A stretch of DNA of 64,000 nucleotides, from the NCBI GenBank assembly GCA_900088475.1, contig FLMG01001010.1, forward strand, positions 62,001-126,000, written 5' to 3'. Within the stretch, counting starts at the first letter, position 1; every line of letters starts with the position of its first letter. A program made the position numbers and the translations under genes. Positions 34,601-46,018 of this stretch are shown piece by piece. The stretch is from Hyphochytrium catenoides (lineage: Eukaryota > Sar > Hyphochytriomycetes > Hyphochytriales > Hyphochytriaceae). The notes under the pieces were generated by a model. It saw only the letters and a program-made list of their open reading frames with translations, did not search any database and was not told the DNA's origin.

Positions 34601-37600
34601 GTGCAGAGAGTGAAGGACGTACGACTTCTTCAGAGTCATCAGTTCCCAGAGGATGCAGGACCATTCGCGCATCCCGTCCGACCGGAGTCTTATGTTGAGG
34701 TAAGAGTCATGTCGCCCCGTATAAATGAAAGCATTTGGGACAGAGTGCTGGATGCCGACATATATGCGAGAGATATGAGAAGCAAAGGAGGGCAAGAACA
34801 GATAGAGATAAAGAAGGTTTGAGCGAGCAATACGTATGACGAGGACACGCTCCTTGAAAGCCCTTCGGTTCACAAGCGGGAAGAGATTGCTTCTCTAACG
34901 CATTTCTTTGCGCCGGCTTTAGATGAACAACTTCTACACGTCCACAGTATATAACAAAGGCGCGGAGGTGGTTCGGATGTACCACACGCTCTTGGGGGAC
35001 GACGGATTCCGAAAAGGGTCAGTAATTAGCTGGGCCTCGTTGGCCTCTGCGCTTCTTTTTTCGTGCTTTACCTTGGTTTCAGAAAGACGGAGTTTGGGTC
35101 CATGCACGTCCTGGTTGCCTCCTCTGCTCACTTGGTCCAGCTTGAGTAAGGTGGCCCGTCTTACTTTTGCTTTTCGCTTAGAATGGACTTGTACTTTCAG
35201 CGCCATGACGGCCAGGCAGTTACATGCGATGACTTTAGACAGGCAATGGCTGATGCCAATGGCTTAGACCTCACTCAATTTGAGGTAACCAGATCAGAGC
35301 CAAAATCTAGTAGCATTATGTCTCCACCTGCTCTTTATTCTTTTGCGCTGTCACTTCTTTTGCTTGTCTTGACTGTCCTTTGCGCTTGTCTCGGACTTGT
35401 CCGTACTACTTCCTTGCCGATTTGGTAGCGTCATTATCCTGTCCAGTTGATGCAACAAAGTTTTGTTTCTTGGACTTTTGTTTCTTGGACAACCTCTTCC
35501 CTTCCCTAACCTATCCTTATTCCTTATCTACAGCGCTGGTACCTGCAAGCTGGAACGCCTGAGGTGCAGGTGTCGCATAGCTATTCAGAGGAACATGGCA
35601 CCTTTTCTCTAAAACTGACTCAAGATTGCCCGTCTACGCCCGGCCAACCTGGAAAAGAGAAGAAACCATTCCTGTTACCCGTGCGAATGTCTCTGCTAGG
35701 TGAGAGGCTGCAACACTCTACTGAAGGCGGCCCTCCTATCTTAGGCGGCGCCATTATTTCCTGCTCTTCTCTTTGTGTCTCTCATGGCTTCCCGGTTTGC
35801 TTACCTCGACCGTTCATATAGACTCAAGTGGGAAAGAGATGGAGGTGCGGCTGAAGGCGAATGATGGCCTGACAAAGGATGACGGATCCGGAGAAGCTGT
35901 TTTGCAATTCAAAGAGAGAGAACAAGAATTTGTCTTCACAGGGGTAAAAGAAAAGCCCTATCTCTCTCTCTTTCGGGACTTCAGCGCCCCAGTGAAGGTG
36001 AAGTACGATCGGAGGACCGATGAAGAGCTCAGTTTCTTGATGGCTCACGACACTAACCCTTTTAACCGGTAGGACGATGAGTTATTATCTCACTGATGTC
36101 TCTCTAGGTCCCCAATTTCCTGGATGTGGCCTTATTTCTCCATCTTCGATCCCTTTGTCCCCTTTCCTCACATTCTCAGACAACGTTGACACACTCTGGA
36201 GCACCTGACTCACATAGCTCACTTGACACGTCTAGTTGGGCAACCGGACAAGAGTTCGCCACTCGGCAGCTGATGGCCATGATTCAATCTCGAGCAGAAG
36301 CCATTCGGACTGAGAGTATTGCTCATTTAGCCATGGATTCCTCGTTCTTAGTCGCTATGCAGAAGACACTGCAATCGGTACTGATGGAGACAGGAGACCA
36401 AAGGAATGGAGCGGATAAGCACGCTGTGGCACTGGAGCTGCAGCTTCCTTCCTTCTCCTCTCTAGCCGAGGAGGTTGGGAAAGATATCGATCCATCTGCT
36501 ATTCACTCAGTGATGAAGTTCGCTCGGATACAGTTGGCTCAGTTCCTTAGGACAGATCTTCACAAGGTCTATAGGAGCTGTGGAGGGCTGGATTACAAGG
36601 CCGAATACGTCTATGAGAAGGTAAGGCAAAGCTCTTGATATCCTCCACACCTGGTCCTTTACGCTATGTTGACGTATCCGACTTGGTGTTTCCTTACCTC
36701 TTCCACTAATGGCCCTTGTGCGGCCAATGACTGTCAAGCCTGAATTATAAAATCTCTTCTTACGCTGTCATCCCGGCACTACTCTCTACATGTGGTCACT
36801 GACGTTTCGGACTTTCTAGGATGCAGTAGCTCGGCGGTCGCTGAAAAATGTCTGCTTGGATTATCTCAAGGAGTTGGCGGGCATGGACCGTCAGGTTCTT
36901 CCGATGGCCAAGCATCAGTTCTTGACTGCAGGAAATATGACGGACACACTCGCTGCCTTCTCAGCCATCCTTAACTGTATGGCTGCTCCACAGGCCGTGA
37001 AGGACGAGTGTGTACAGGTGCGATATATAACTGCCTTCAAATATAGCGATGGTGGTCACCCTCAATGTATGGCTTTGAGTCATTTCTTCTCTTTGAGGCT
37101 CAAACCTCTGTGCTTTCGGATTAAAGCTCCGCGGTAGACTTTCTGAGGAACAATCTTGCTTCCTCCCGGCTCAGCACTGTCTCAGCCTCTCTCTCCTCTT
37201 CCTTTACTTTTTGGATTCTACCCCTACTCATCATCTGACGCGGTTTTTTGTTTAGGCTTTCTATGACAAATGGCATCAGGACCCATTAGTGCTGGATAAA
37301 TGGTTCGCCTTGCAAGCATCGGCAGACGTCCCTGATGCTATAGAGGTGATGCCGTGTGAAGTCCTAGTTGCCCTGTGTGTCACTTCCTTTTTGCCTTGCG
37401 CGACCCCTTGGAACCAGATACTGATGTCTGATGGCCTCTAAGGCAGCTTCGTGCGCAAAAGTATCCTCCACTACTCTTGCAGCTAGGGTTTATAACCTCA
37501 ACTCACTCCTTGGCCCTGTTCCCGCTTGACAGGTGGTGGAGAGACTCATGTCACACAAGGACTTCACATTAAAGAACCCGAACCGAGCTCGTTCAGTGCT

Positions 37601-37862
37601 TTCAATCTTCTCTATGGCCAACCCAGCGCACTTTCACTCGCCATCAGGCGATGGGTATCGGCTACTCGCTGACTCTGTCCTTATGCTGAGCGACATCAAC
37701 CCGCAAGTGGCCTCGCAAGTGGTGAACCCTCTCCTTAGCTGGATGCGCTACGAAAAAGCGAGGAAGGAGCTCATGCACCAGGAACTAGAACGTATTGCGA
37801 TGAAAGACAATCTCTGTGCCGATGTCAGGGAGAAGGTCACTAAGAGTCTTGGGCAGAGCTGA
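31621..37862 (+). CDS. PepN-type M1 aminopeptidase (zinc metallopeptidase)
   Basis: Sixteen exons (31621-31784, 31853-32000, 32178-32273, 32402-32641, 33002-33205, 33485-33658, 34186-34344, 34544-34699, 34923-35017, 35182-35284, 35534-35699, 35822-36068, 36236-36620, 36820-37017, 37256-37345, 37533-37862) join in phase to 984 residues. It removes N-terminal amino acids from peptides. The substrate motif GAMEN is at 337-341, and the zinc site HEYFH at 373-377 is followed after 18 residues by E396, the third ligand. [19 protein letters not shown] and TQCEAEGFR are typical of the PepN branch found in bacteria, plants and apicomplexans rather than animal aminopeptidase N. E. coli PepN is 870 residues. 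The first roughly 90 residues are an Arg/Lys/Ser-rich extension without acidic residues at the start, suggesting an organelle presequence. Confidence 0.96.
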
Positions 37863-39216
37863 AACTGATGGAACGACGAGTAATAAACGTTTATGACCGG
37901 ATGTTCGATTCTATGTCGGCAAAGACGCTCTCTTGTTTTGGCAAGAGGTCCAGGGAGCTTGCTTCTCCAAGAGAGTCAAAAGTGGCGCAGAACAGCGGTA
38001 CCAAAAGCGCTAATAGAAGGCTGACAGTCCCCATTCGGTCTCTGTACTGGTAGTAGGGAGGGGTGTACGCTGCTTTCTGGCAGACCACAATGCCTCCTAC
38101 ACTGTTCAACTCAGAGTTGGAGCCCAACGCCTGCCCCTATGTCCTTGTAAAGGAACTGTCATGTCACTGTGTCTATGTCTACTGCAGTAATCAGGATTAG
38201 CATCCGATAAGAGCGGAAGAAAGGACCCCAAGGAATCAGATATGTATGCATATACTTCCCACGGGCCATAACATGAGAGCAAAAGGTCCTAGAAGGAGAC
38301 TGAAACATGAGCAAATAGAAGCAGGCTCGCGACATTTACTAGCGGCATTGGCAATGAGAAGCACCGCACAAGTTGAAGATTTCTGAAGCTTTCTTGGCCT
38401 GTTGAGCTTTTTTGTCCTTTACCTCTTAGTGGCGAGGGGGACTAGTTATCAATAAGCGGTTAATCACCAAGAAAACTACATCTAGCCAAACTCCGAGACC
38501 CAATAGTTTCTATAAAGCTGATGAGAATGTTATCTTTGTCCCAGGTGTTGTAGTTTAGCGCTGCTTGTGAAGGGCGGGATAGCGGAGTGTTGCACCTGCA
38601 TGAGTAAGTAATAGGGTAACAAACACAATGTCACGGATTTGATAGACTTATGGGTTTGAATGTGATATACATACAACACCTACAGAGGCACAAGGGAGTG
38701 GGTTTGGCATCAAACTGTGTCTGCCGCCTGATGGTGCTGGTGGCTCCAGCTCATTTCACTGGAGGGCAGAGAGCTTGGATTATCGGCTACCGCGTCTGCG
38801 CCAGAGCTTCAATTCCTCATTTCGCCCCTCCTCGTTGAGCTCCAGAACAAGCTTGTGTCTTTGAACACGAGTCCGCCCCACCAGACAGCAAGTAAGTAGT
38901 GCGTAAGGTAGTAGGAACGTAGATGGCCTTGGGAAGGGCCAGTGTCGTTTGCGAGCTCCTTGCAAACAAAAATGAGAACCACTACTTGTCGGGCCCGCTA
39001 GATGCAAGAAACCTTTCCAGGGGGAAGCACTTCATCTACTGACCTTGGCATTGGACGTCGGCTTCATCATCTACTTTGCGCCATTGCGATTGATGATGAG
39101 GCCAACGACCGCAAGGAGGCGCGATCACACTTCCTATCTCTAAATATGCTAGGAAGATGATCGATGACCTTGGCTGACTTTGCCTCTCACTGTCGTTTTT
39201 GTTCTGATGTTGTAGC
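37863..39216. other. Intergenic region between PepN and uS8
   Basis: About 1.35 kb without a supported gene. The uS8 ATG directly follows a possible acceptor (tgttgtag at about 39208-39215), so a 5' untranslated exon may lie here. A decayed reverse-transcriptase-like fragment sits at about 38337-38490. Confidence 0.45.
38337..38490 (+). pseudogene. Ty3/gypsy-like reverse transcriptase fragment
   Basis: One frame with two in-frame stops reads AMRSTAQVEDF, stop, then SFLGLLSFFVLYLLVARGT. This resembles the conserved Ty3/gypsy region where a short linker leads to F-L-G-L-x-x-Y-Y-R-R-F. The stops and the loss of the basic residues indicate decay. It is independent of the fragment at 31.3 kb. Confidence 0.35.
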
Positions 39217-39690
39217 ATGGTGCGCATGAGCGTTCTTGCCGATACCCTTAAGACCATCCATAATGCTGAGAAGCGTGGAAAGAGGCAGGTCCTCGTCAGA
39301 CCTTGCTCCAAGGTCACAGTGAAGTTTCTTCAGGTTATGCAGAAGCATGGTACGATGGCTGTGGCGTGTTCAGTCTATCTGCTTAGGTCGACATTTTACT
39401 AACCGACTCTATCAATTTGTCCTTCGATAGGCTACATTGGTGACTTCGAGATCGTAGATGATCACCGCGGCGGCAAGATCGTCATCCAGCTGACTGGCAG
39501 AATCAACAAGTGCGGCGTCATCAGCCCGCGTTTCGATGTGCCTCTGAACCAATTCGAGAACTGGGTAAACAACCTTCTCCCATCTCGTCAGTTCGGACAC
39601 ATTGTGCTCTCTACCACCTACGGCATCATGGACCACGAGGAGGCTCGTAGAAAGCACACCGGTGGCAAGGTCATTGGCTTCTTCTATTAA
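39217..39690 (+). CDS. RPS15A: 40S ribosomal protein uS8 (S15a)
   Basis: Two exons (39217-39349, 39431-39690) give 130 residues, exactly the usual length. The start [14 protein letters not shown] and the end [14 protein letters not shown] are diagnostic, as is [12 protein letters not shown] in the middle. uS8 binds the central domain of 18S rRNA and is needed to assemble the small subunit. The single intron splits the Gly codon after QKHG. The FFY ending is like plant and many protist proteins; animal uS8 usually ends FFF. Confidence 0.98.
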
Positions 39691-40342
39691 GCCCCGCATA
39701 TAAATATCAATAAGCTCTGGTGGCGAAAGATATGATGTTGATGCAGCAAAACGTAGGTGCTTCGGCTACTTTTGTGTGAGGGAAGAGCTCCTAACGAAGG
39801 GGCCATGCCTTTTCGGTTTCCGGCAAGCTTAGAAGCCCTGTCTCCCACGCTGTGGGGTTAAAGAGGGACTGAGAAGTGGTAGTGGGCGAGCAGTCTTGCA
39901 GGAGTCGTGGTGATATGTAAGAGGAATAGGCATACCATAGGGCAGGAGCGGGCGACAGGGAAGCCATCAACGCAAAAGTCGCGATGTTTAGATCTGTGTC
40001 TGCGATTCTCATCTTATCTCTGCACGAAGGTATAGTCTAAAGCGTACGACAAGCCATCAAGCTTGCACTACTATCTAGGGGCTCCGCAAACATATAACGC
40101 CGCCCGTAACCCTATATCTATCTTCTAAGCTGCCGTCATTCACCTATATCTACCTAAATATTACCTATCTCATACTAGCGCCGACACTATGTTCCTAGGG
40201 GCTTTCTACGGTCAATAAATAGAGAACAAAGAAAGGAGAGAGAGAGAGCGAAGTGTGGGCTGGCGGACTGGCACTTGAGGCTCACAAACGAGAAGTTCGA
40301 CTTCTGCTAAAGTGAGGAAGGGGTAGTAGAGGAGAGAGCCCA
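39691..40342. other. Convergent intergenic region, no gene seen
   Basis: The uS8 gene and the minus-strand membrane-protein gene both end here, so it holds two 3' untranslated regions. A purine-rich run lies at about 40227-40252. I found no gene or clear terminator signal. Confidence 0.5.
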
Positions 40343-41191
40343 TCAGAAACAAACAGCAGGATTGTAGCTGTCGGCGAGAAGGAAGGAGTGGACTCTTCGT
40401 TGAAGGACTTGGCAGCCTGATGTCTTCTGAAGGTGGGTATCTAGAGAGCGGAGTAGCTTTCTCTCGCAGGAGATTTGACCGGTGAGCTCCTCCTCCAGGT
40501 CCCTGATAGAGTCACGAAACTTCGCGATGACGTCGTCTTCATCGTCTTCGAGGCTAAAGAAAGAGAAAGATGTCCGCTCGATACTTTCTGTCTCTGTCAC
40601 TTCTCCATCTGGCTCCTGCAAGCAGGCCTTCTTGTCTGGCGTACTCTCGGGCTTGTCCTCATCTCTCTGAGGGGACGAGACCACGGACATCATCTCTCGA
40701 AGACTATCATAGAGCTCTAAAGGCTCGGCGAGTAGAGGTGTTGTCGAATCTCCTTCGTACTGTCTCTGCTGGATGTTTGGATCTCTCTCTGTCCGCCGCG
40801 TCACCAAAGCGTCTGACTGCCGAAAGATCTGAAGAGTCTCTGTCACTAAACTGTCTGCTTCAGTGAGCTTTCTTTCTATCCGTTGAAGCTCGTCCTCTTC
40901 CGGTTTTTGTACATCCAAGTTGTCAAATACGATCACTTCCCCATAATCGTTCTCCTCACTCACCACCCAATCTTCATCGATGAAGCGTCCCTTCCACAAG
41001 CCAGATCTCTCAAGCTCGACGCTCCTTGTTGCTTCATTTTCAGTCTTAATGTACTGCAGGTTCTCTTGCAATTGCCGCCAGATGAAATCCGGAGCGATGG
41101 CGTTCATGCAAGCCAGCAGGACTGTGAAGATGAGGAAGAGACATGTCTCAATAGCCACCAGAATCTTCTCCAATGCATCTCCTTGAGCCAT
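40343..41191 (-). CDS. Single-pass membrane protein with acidic coiled-coil tail, unknown (282 aa)
   Basis: An unspliced frame from ATG at 41191 to the stop at 40343-40345 codes 282 residues. Residues about 12-33 (VAIETCLFLIFTVLLACMNA) form one strongly hydrophobic helix near the N-terminus, followed by a long hydrophilic tail. The tail has helical charged segments (DELQRIERKLTEADSLVTET and SIRDLEEELTGQIS) and an acidic run with EDDEDD. This topology suggests a tail-exposed anchored protein. I do not recognise a family. It is one of very few intronless genes here. The frame is long, continuous and opens with a normal ATG, so it is probably real. Confidence 0.7.
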   Translation of the reverse strand: MAQGDALEKILVAIETCLFLIFTVLLACMNAIAPDFIWRQLQENLQYIKTENEATRSVELERSGLWKGRFIDEDWVVSEENDYGEVIVFDNLDVQKPEEDELQRIERKLTEADSLVTETLQIFRQSDALVTRRTERDPNIQQRQYEGDSTTPLLAEPLELYDSLREMMSVVSSPQRDEDKPESTPDKKACLQEPDGEVTETESIERTSFSFFSLEDDEDDVIAKFRDSIRDLEEELTGQISCERKLLRSLDTHLQKTSGCQVLQRRVHSFLLADSYNPAVCF

Positions 41192-41675
41192 CTAGTCTTC
41201 GTCTTTGACTCTATCCTGGCCTATCCAGCCACGTACTTGGCCATCACTCAAATCGAGAGTAGGTACGGGAAGAGAGATTGACTCCCCGTTGACTCTGTAC
41301 AAGGCGAGCAGATGAATGAGAATGCAAGGCGCTTAAAGTAGTTGGCAGTGATGAGGAGCTATTATTCTCGATTGCAATGACACCGATCTATGCCGGTTTG
41401 ATAATGTAGGAGCGATGAAGAAGTTGCTGCTTTTTCCAAAGAGATTGTCCAAGACCTTCTGTCTTTCACACCGATATTGTTCGAAGCTTGCTGATGAGGT
41501 CTGTGAGGGGTAAGGAGCGTGTGCAAAGGGAGGAAAAGAGATGGGAAAGAGCTGAGAGCTTGGTTCTTTATAAAATATATTTTGTGTACAGTAAGGGGTC
41601 AACTCTCATTCTCCTGCTGACATGGCCTTCTCTCTCTCTTTTCTTTCTCTCTCTCTCACTCTCACTCTCTCTCGT

Positions 41676-41707
<32 letters not shown>

Positions 41708-42035
41708 CCTCCCTATCTCTTTCTCACTCTTTCTCTCTCTTTCTCACTCTTTCTCTCTCTCTCTCACAGAGTCTGATCTTCTCTTTCATTAAAGTATCTC
41801 TCTCTTTCTCACTCTTGACTCTGTCTATCTCTGTATCTTCTGTCTCCGTATCTTTCCTCCAGAGTCGTACGAGTAGTCCGTCACTTCTCCACTTCATAAC
41901 AAGGCTCAGAACTGCCCGCCAAATCCCGAGGAAGGCTTCAGAATCTTTACAGTGAAACAATCCTAGAAGCTTATAGCTTTGTATCAGGATTGCTGAAAAC
42001 TAGGAAACCTACTTCCTTGAAACGAAATTTGTGAA
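41192..42035. other. Divergent intergenic region with a CT tract
   Basis: Between the start of the membrane-protein gene and the next plus-strand coding signal. It contains a CT-rich tract at about 41623-41770. The Ser/Leu-rich frames across it are products of the repeat. It should hold the promoters of both flanking genes. Confidence 0.45.
41623..41770. repeat. CT/GA simple-sequence tract
   Basis: A plus-strand pyrimidine tract of CT runs with TTTC and CAC interruptions, much like the one at 7.1-7.4 kb. It lies 430-580 bases upstream of the minus-strand membrane-protein start. Confidence 0.85.
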
Positions 42036-42712
42036 GATGCAGTTCAAAGATGGTTTCCCACCGGTCATCGCATCATCATCTCCACCAACCTGCAGCGCGA
42101 TGTTGACGAGAACTCTCTCCTGTCTCGTTCCTGCTGACCTAGGTAGGAACCCTTATAAATATCTTAGAACTATTTAACAGCAATAAAAGTACAAGCCACT
42201 TCTACTCTTTACTGGTGTATGTTTTGAAGGTCAAGCAGGTCTGCGCGTCAGCGTGAAGCTCAGGCATTACTAGGCTCCTCTACTCCCTATAGAACTACCA
42301 TGACAGGTGGATGCTTGTGTTTCAGGTCTTCGAGAGTCTACTGTAGCAGAGAGTTATTATGTTCAGCTGATCCTCCAGCCTCCTTTGGTCACTGTCAGGC
42401 ACTTCGATGAAAGTATCCTCACAGACACATGACTCTTGAGTGGCATTAGTTTCCACATATTCGACTGGGAGTGGAAGGGAGCAGGCGAGTATCAGTGCTT
42501 CAGCAAGAGTCTCTTCTATCGACCAGGTTGCAATCTCGAGCTAGGCTGTCGAGTGGGTTACTATTGCATAATCAGACTAGAGAATGTGGAAGTCAATGCG
42601 CTGTCACAGCTGGTGGGGAAATGCGTCACCTGCCAATTGACGGCGATAGAAGAGAAGCAGTCTCGTTATGTGGCACATGTTGGAGGGATTGCATCCTCTC
42701 GCCTAGCGTACT
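42036..42712 (+). CDS. Probable spliced gene, structure unresolved
   Basis: Coding-like blocks are present, but I could not join them into one clean frame. An ATG at 42036 opens QFKDGFPPVIASSSPPTCSA and reaches a donor at about 42140 (CTAG then GTAGG). A block from 42326 continues in the right phase with LRESTVAESYYVQLILQPPL and hits TGA at 42430. A frame at 42436-42714 contains LENVEVNALSQLVGKCVTCQ and ends SSRLAY, but needs a splice between 42326 and 42490 that I could not place. An alternative first-block frame reads RIIISTNLQRDVDENSLLSR. Function unknown. Confidence 0.35.
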
Positions 42713-42885
42713 AGTAGCGCGATGACGTTTATTGAAAAAAGAATGGGCTCAGAGAAACATGGTGGCCCAATGGAACATTTTCTCATCCTTCGAAGAAGAG
42801 ACGTGACAATCAAAGAAAGGACGCACAGTAGACTGAAGAGAACCTCAGAGGAACGAGTAGAATTGGAAACAATCGAGGTGGCCTA

Positions 42886-45800
42886 CTAGTGCTTCTGTGC
42901 ACTCTTGGACCGGCTAAGGTTCCGCCACTTATCCTTCAGGTCCACAGAAGATCTGTCCTTGAAGGTGTAGTTCTTAAGGATTTTCGCCCACTGACCGACT
43001 CCGAATGTCTCCACACCGTTTCGTAGATTCTCCTCCTCCTGCACAGACCAAGGAATTCTCTTCCTCTGCCTACCATTGGCGAGTCTCCTAGAAAGGGGAC
43101 AGTGGAGATGCCACATGTTAGAGGGGCTGGATGTTCATCCAGAGACAGTGGTGGGGTGCTTACTCTCTGGGAGATGTGAATGGGGCACCGGCCAGAGGCT
43201 GTACGGTAACCTTAACACGTAAGTGGGGGTAAGTTACGGAGGAAAAGGTGGTTAGGCTCATAGTGTGGCGCAAAGACGTTTACACCATTTTACCTTTGAT
43301 GGAGTTTTTAACCTTAGCTCATCGGCTGAGAAGCTTTCAATGTCATCATTCTGGGTGTCAAATGCAACCTAGGATACGAATGAGTCAGACGCAACGCTAC
43401 CAGAATGTTCCCACAGGAAGATGCTACAGACCTGCTTTGCGGAAGGATGAGGCTCGTCCAATCGGCGCCTGCAGTCAGCAAAGGAAGAGGCGTGAAGTTC
43501 TCTTTAGCGACAATACAGGGTAACAATGCATGGATTTAAGGTAGACTGGTTGAAGGGTGGCAGGAACTCTAAGATATTCAAGGTGGACTTACCTCGGCGC
43601 AGGCTTCGGTGGCTCCGTACTTTTGCTACTAACTGGCTGACTGTTGCGGGGAGATGACGTTGAACTGACCGGAGCTGACATAGCTTCATGCAGTGGGTCT
43701 ACGCCAATAGCGACTGATCTGTTCAGCTGAGCCATGTCCTGGCCATAGATTCAGGATTCGTTTAAGTAACAGTTCTATGTCGCATAAAAATAAGGGTTCT
43801 TTACCCGTTGTAAGTCTGAGGCAGTACTTCGGGCACGTGTGACGGGTTGTCCGTTCTCTTCTATAGTGACGTTATCACTCTGCACGAATATGTTTTGATT
43901 TATGTTAGGAGATACCAGATCTCTAAACGGCAACTAAGATGAGTTCTTACCTCACGTGTCTTCCGCGGTGCGCTCCGCGTAGACCACTTTGAGCTCTGCA
44001 GATGTGACATCTCACTGTCTTTGGGCTGCTACAAGAGTAAATGTCAGATACTTACTTTGGCGTATCGTTCTTGTCAGGCCGACGCAAAGGTGCTTTGCAG
44101 AAGACAAAAATGTTTGGTACCTTAAACGTCTGCGGAGAAGCCTCTGAGGCGGGAGTTGGATGTTTGTGGCGGGATGAATTACTTGGGACCGCTTCAATGT
44201 CATTCTCAGGCTACGAACGGCAGTCAGGCACTTCAAACACTTTATCTAATTTATGAAGTCTCTTATTGCACGTTTGGAGGTAAGCCACGTACATCAGAGA
44301 CCTCTCGGGATGCTTGCGATGCGCTTTGAACGGGCGTGCTCTTGGGTGGCGCAGGCTGCGCAACTATTCTGTCCCGATTCCTTATTATCTTCGAAAGGAG
44401 CATCATAGTGTTGTTAGAGTCATTACCGTACGATAAAGGCGTGTGGATTGAAGTACCTCTTCTGCTGTGGTCTGGCAGAGCAGCTCCCATTCACTGTCAG
44501 TTCCTTGGAAACATTTCCGAATCTCAGAAGCCTTAATGTGCTTCATCTTGATCTTATGCAAGCTTCCCAGGGATATAAGGGCACAGATTCGGTAAAAGAT
44601 GAGCAAGATAAAAGTGGTATTGTAGATTAAAAGTAAAGACGGAGTGAGGGGCACGCGCAATCTTAATTAGCAAAATACCTTGTCATGAAGGAGTCCGAGA
44701 ACTGTTCCACGTTTTCATCCTTTAAGCGATGATACAAGGAGTCCAACTATCATAGTAGCCTGTCAGAGTGATAGCAGTAAAGCAAGGATTTGCGAAAACC
44801 TTACTGCGCAGATGTAGGTCTCTCCGAGAAAGCTGTCCTCAAGCTTGCTTACGAAGTTCACCAGTTCTCTGCGGAAAGACGCCAGAGGATACTTCTCTTT
44901 GTATTGCTGGAATAGAGTATCTTTGTTGATATTTTTGTAAAGAAGATCACCTTCAATAACCCCGTACACTTTTCTCTTACCTGATACTTTGTTAGATCAA
45001 TGTTACCACTTAGGCGAATCAGAGAGCCAAGCTCCATTCTTGTTTCTGTATCAGTCTTTGGAAAATGCTGAGCAATAAGAGCCCTAAGCTTTTGACTGTC
45101 ATAAGCCTTTTTCTCTTGACACGCAGCCAGAACGACCTAATCCCAGGTAGTCGGGAAGAGCAGATTAGCTTAATGTACCCAAAGGAGCGTCGGCAAACGA
45201 GTAATAGTAAAGTCTGACACGCTAATGACAACACACGCTACGATCAGCCTTATGATGTTGGAAATCCGTACTAAGAACTTTCATCACCGTGATGATACCT
45301 GTCGCTTTAAGGTTTGCAGTAGTAACTGCGCCCCGGCAGCATCATAATGCAGGTGACATTCTTCCAGCTGACAAAGAGAAAGAACGGCTCCGACGTTAGA
45401 TCGGCTATTCGCTCGCCCTAGCAGAAGACAATCTTACAAGGTCCTCAAAGTACTCCAGGAGAGTCTCCAGGTCTTGGGCAGAGGTGGCTCGATGAAGCTG
45501 AGAGTCCAACTTTAAAAGGTCAGGAGATAAAGATAAATGGGGAAGATGCACGTACAAAGTGTAGGAGATGACAAAATTTAAGCCTCAGGCGGAGGCGTCC
45601 GTCTAATCGGCATCCCATGGCATCAATCTCATTCTTGATTACTTACGAAAGAAATTAGGCCCCATCAGTCGTAGCACTTCGGACACGCATAGGGACATGC
45701 TGAGCTTACATTGGATGCCTTCGGCTAGCCTCGCGCGGCAGAACCATTCGAGAATCCACTTCAGGGCATCAAGCCGCTTAGGACCTTGAATAGTTTGCAC

Positions 45801-46018
45801 AACTATAAAACAGATAGATGAGTGCAAACCGACCAGAGTGATAGAAGAGAAGCTACGAAAACGTCACCTGTGCTAGTGTCCTCGTCCTGCTGCTTCTGCT
45901 GGTTTGCTTCTAAATCGCTTACACTGCGCTTCCTCTTAGAGGAACGAGTAGTTCGCGGTGCGTCTTCAGAGCTAGTACTCATGGGCGATGTTGGTTGACC
46001 ATCTACAGGCTTGGCCAT
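42886..46018 (-). CDS. Telomere-repeat-binding-factor-like protein (TRFH-like domain plus telobox Myb)
   Basis: Fifteen exons (46018-45868, 45802-45647, 45602-45556, 45509-45438, 45367-45299, 45136-44981, 44906-44805, 44746-44679, 44562-44457, 44388-44293, 44210-44121, 44028-43951, 43879-43805, 43738-43593, 43087-42886) join to 537 residues. The C-terminal exon has a Myb/SANT helix bundle with the telobox SSVDLKDKWRNLSRS, the telomeric DNA recognition helix of TRF1, TRF2 and plant telomere proteins. Exons 2-8 are all-helical and resemble the TRFH dimerisation domain (VVLAACQEKKAYDSQKLRAL and YPLASFRRELVNFVSKLEDS match its order). A basic N-terminus (SSKRKRSVSD) and a disordered Ser/Pro linker complete the TRF layout; human TRF2 is 542 residues. 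Intron 2 is only 44 bases, and exons 11-12 have alternatives. The Myb call is firm, TRFH likely. Confidence 0.82.

Noticed and set aside
41488-41955. 155-codon Ser/Leu-rich plus-strand frame
   Set aside because: Produced by the CT tract at 41.6-41.8 kb; no homology and no introns where neighbours have them.
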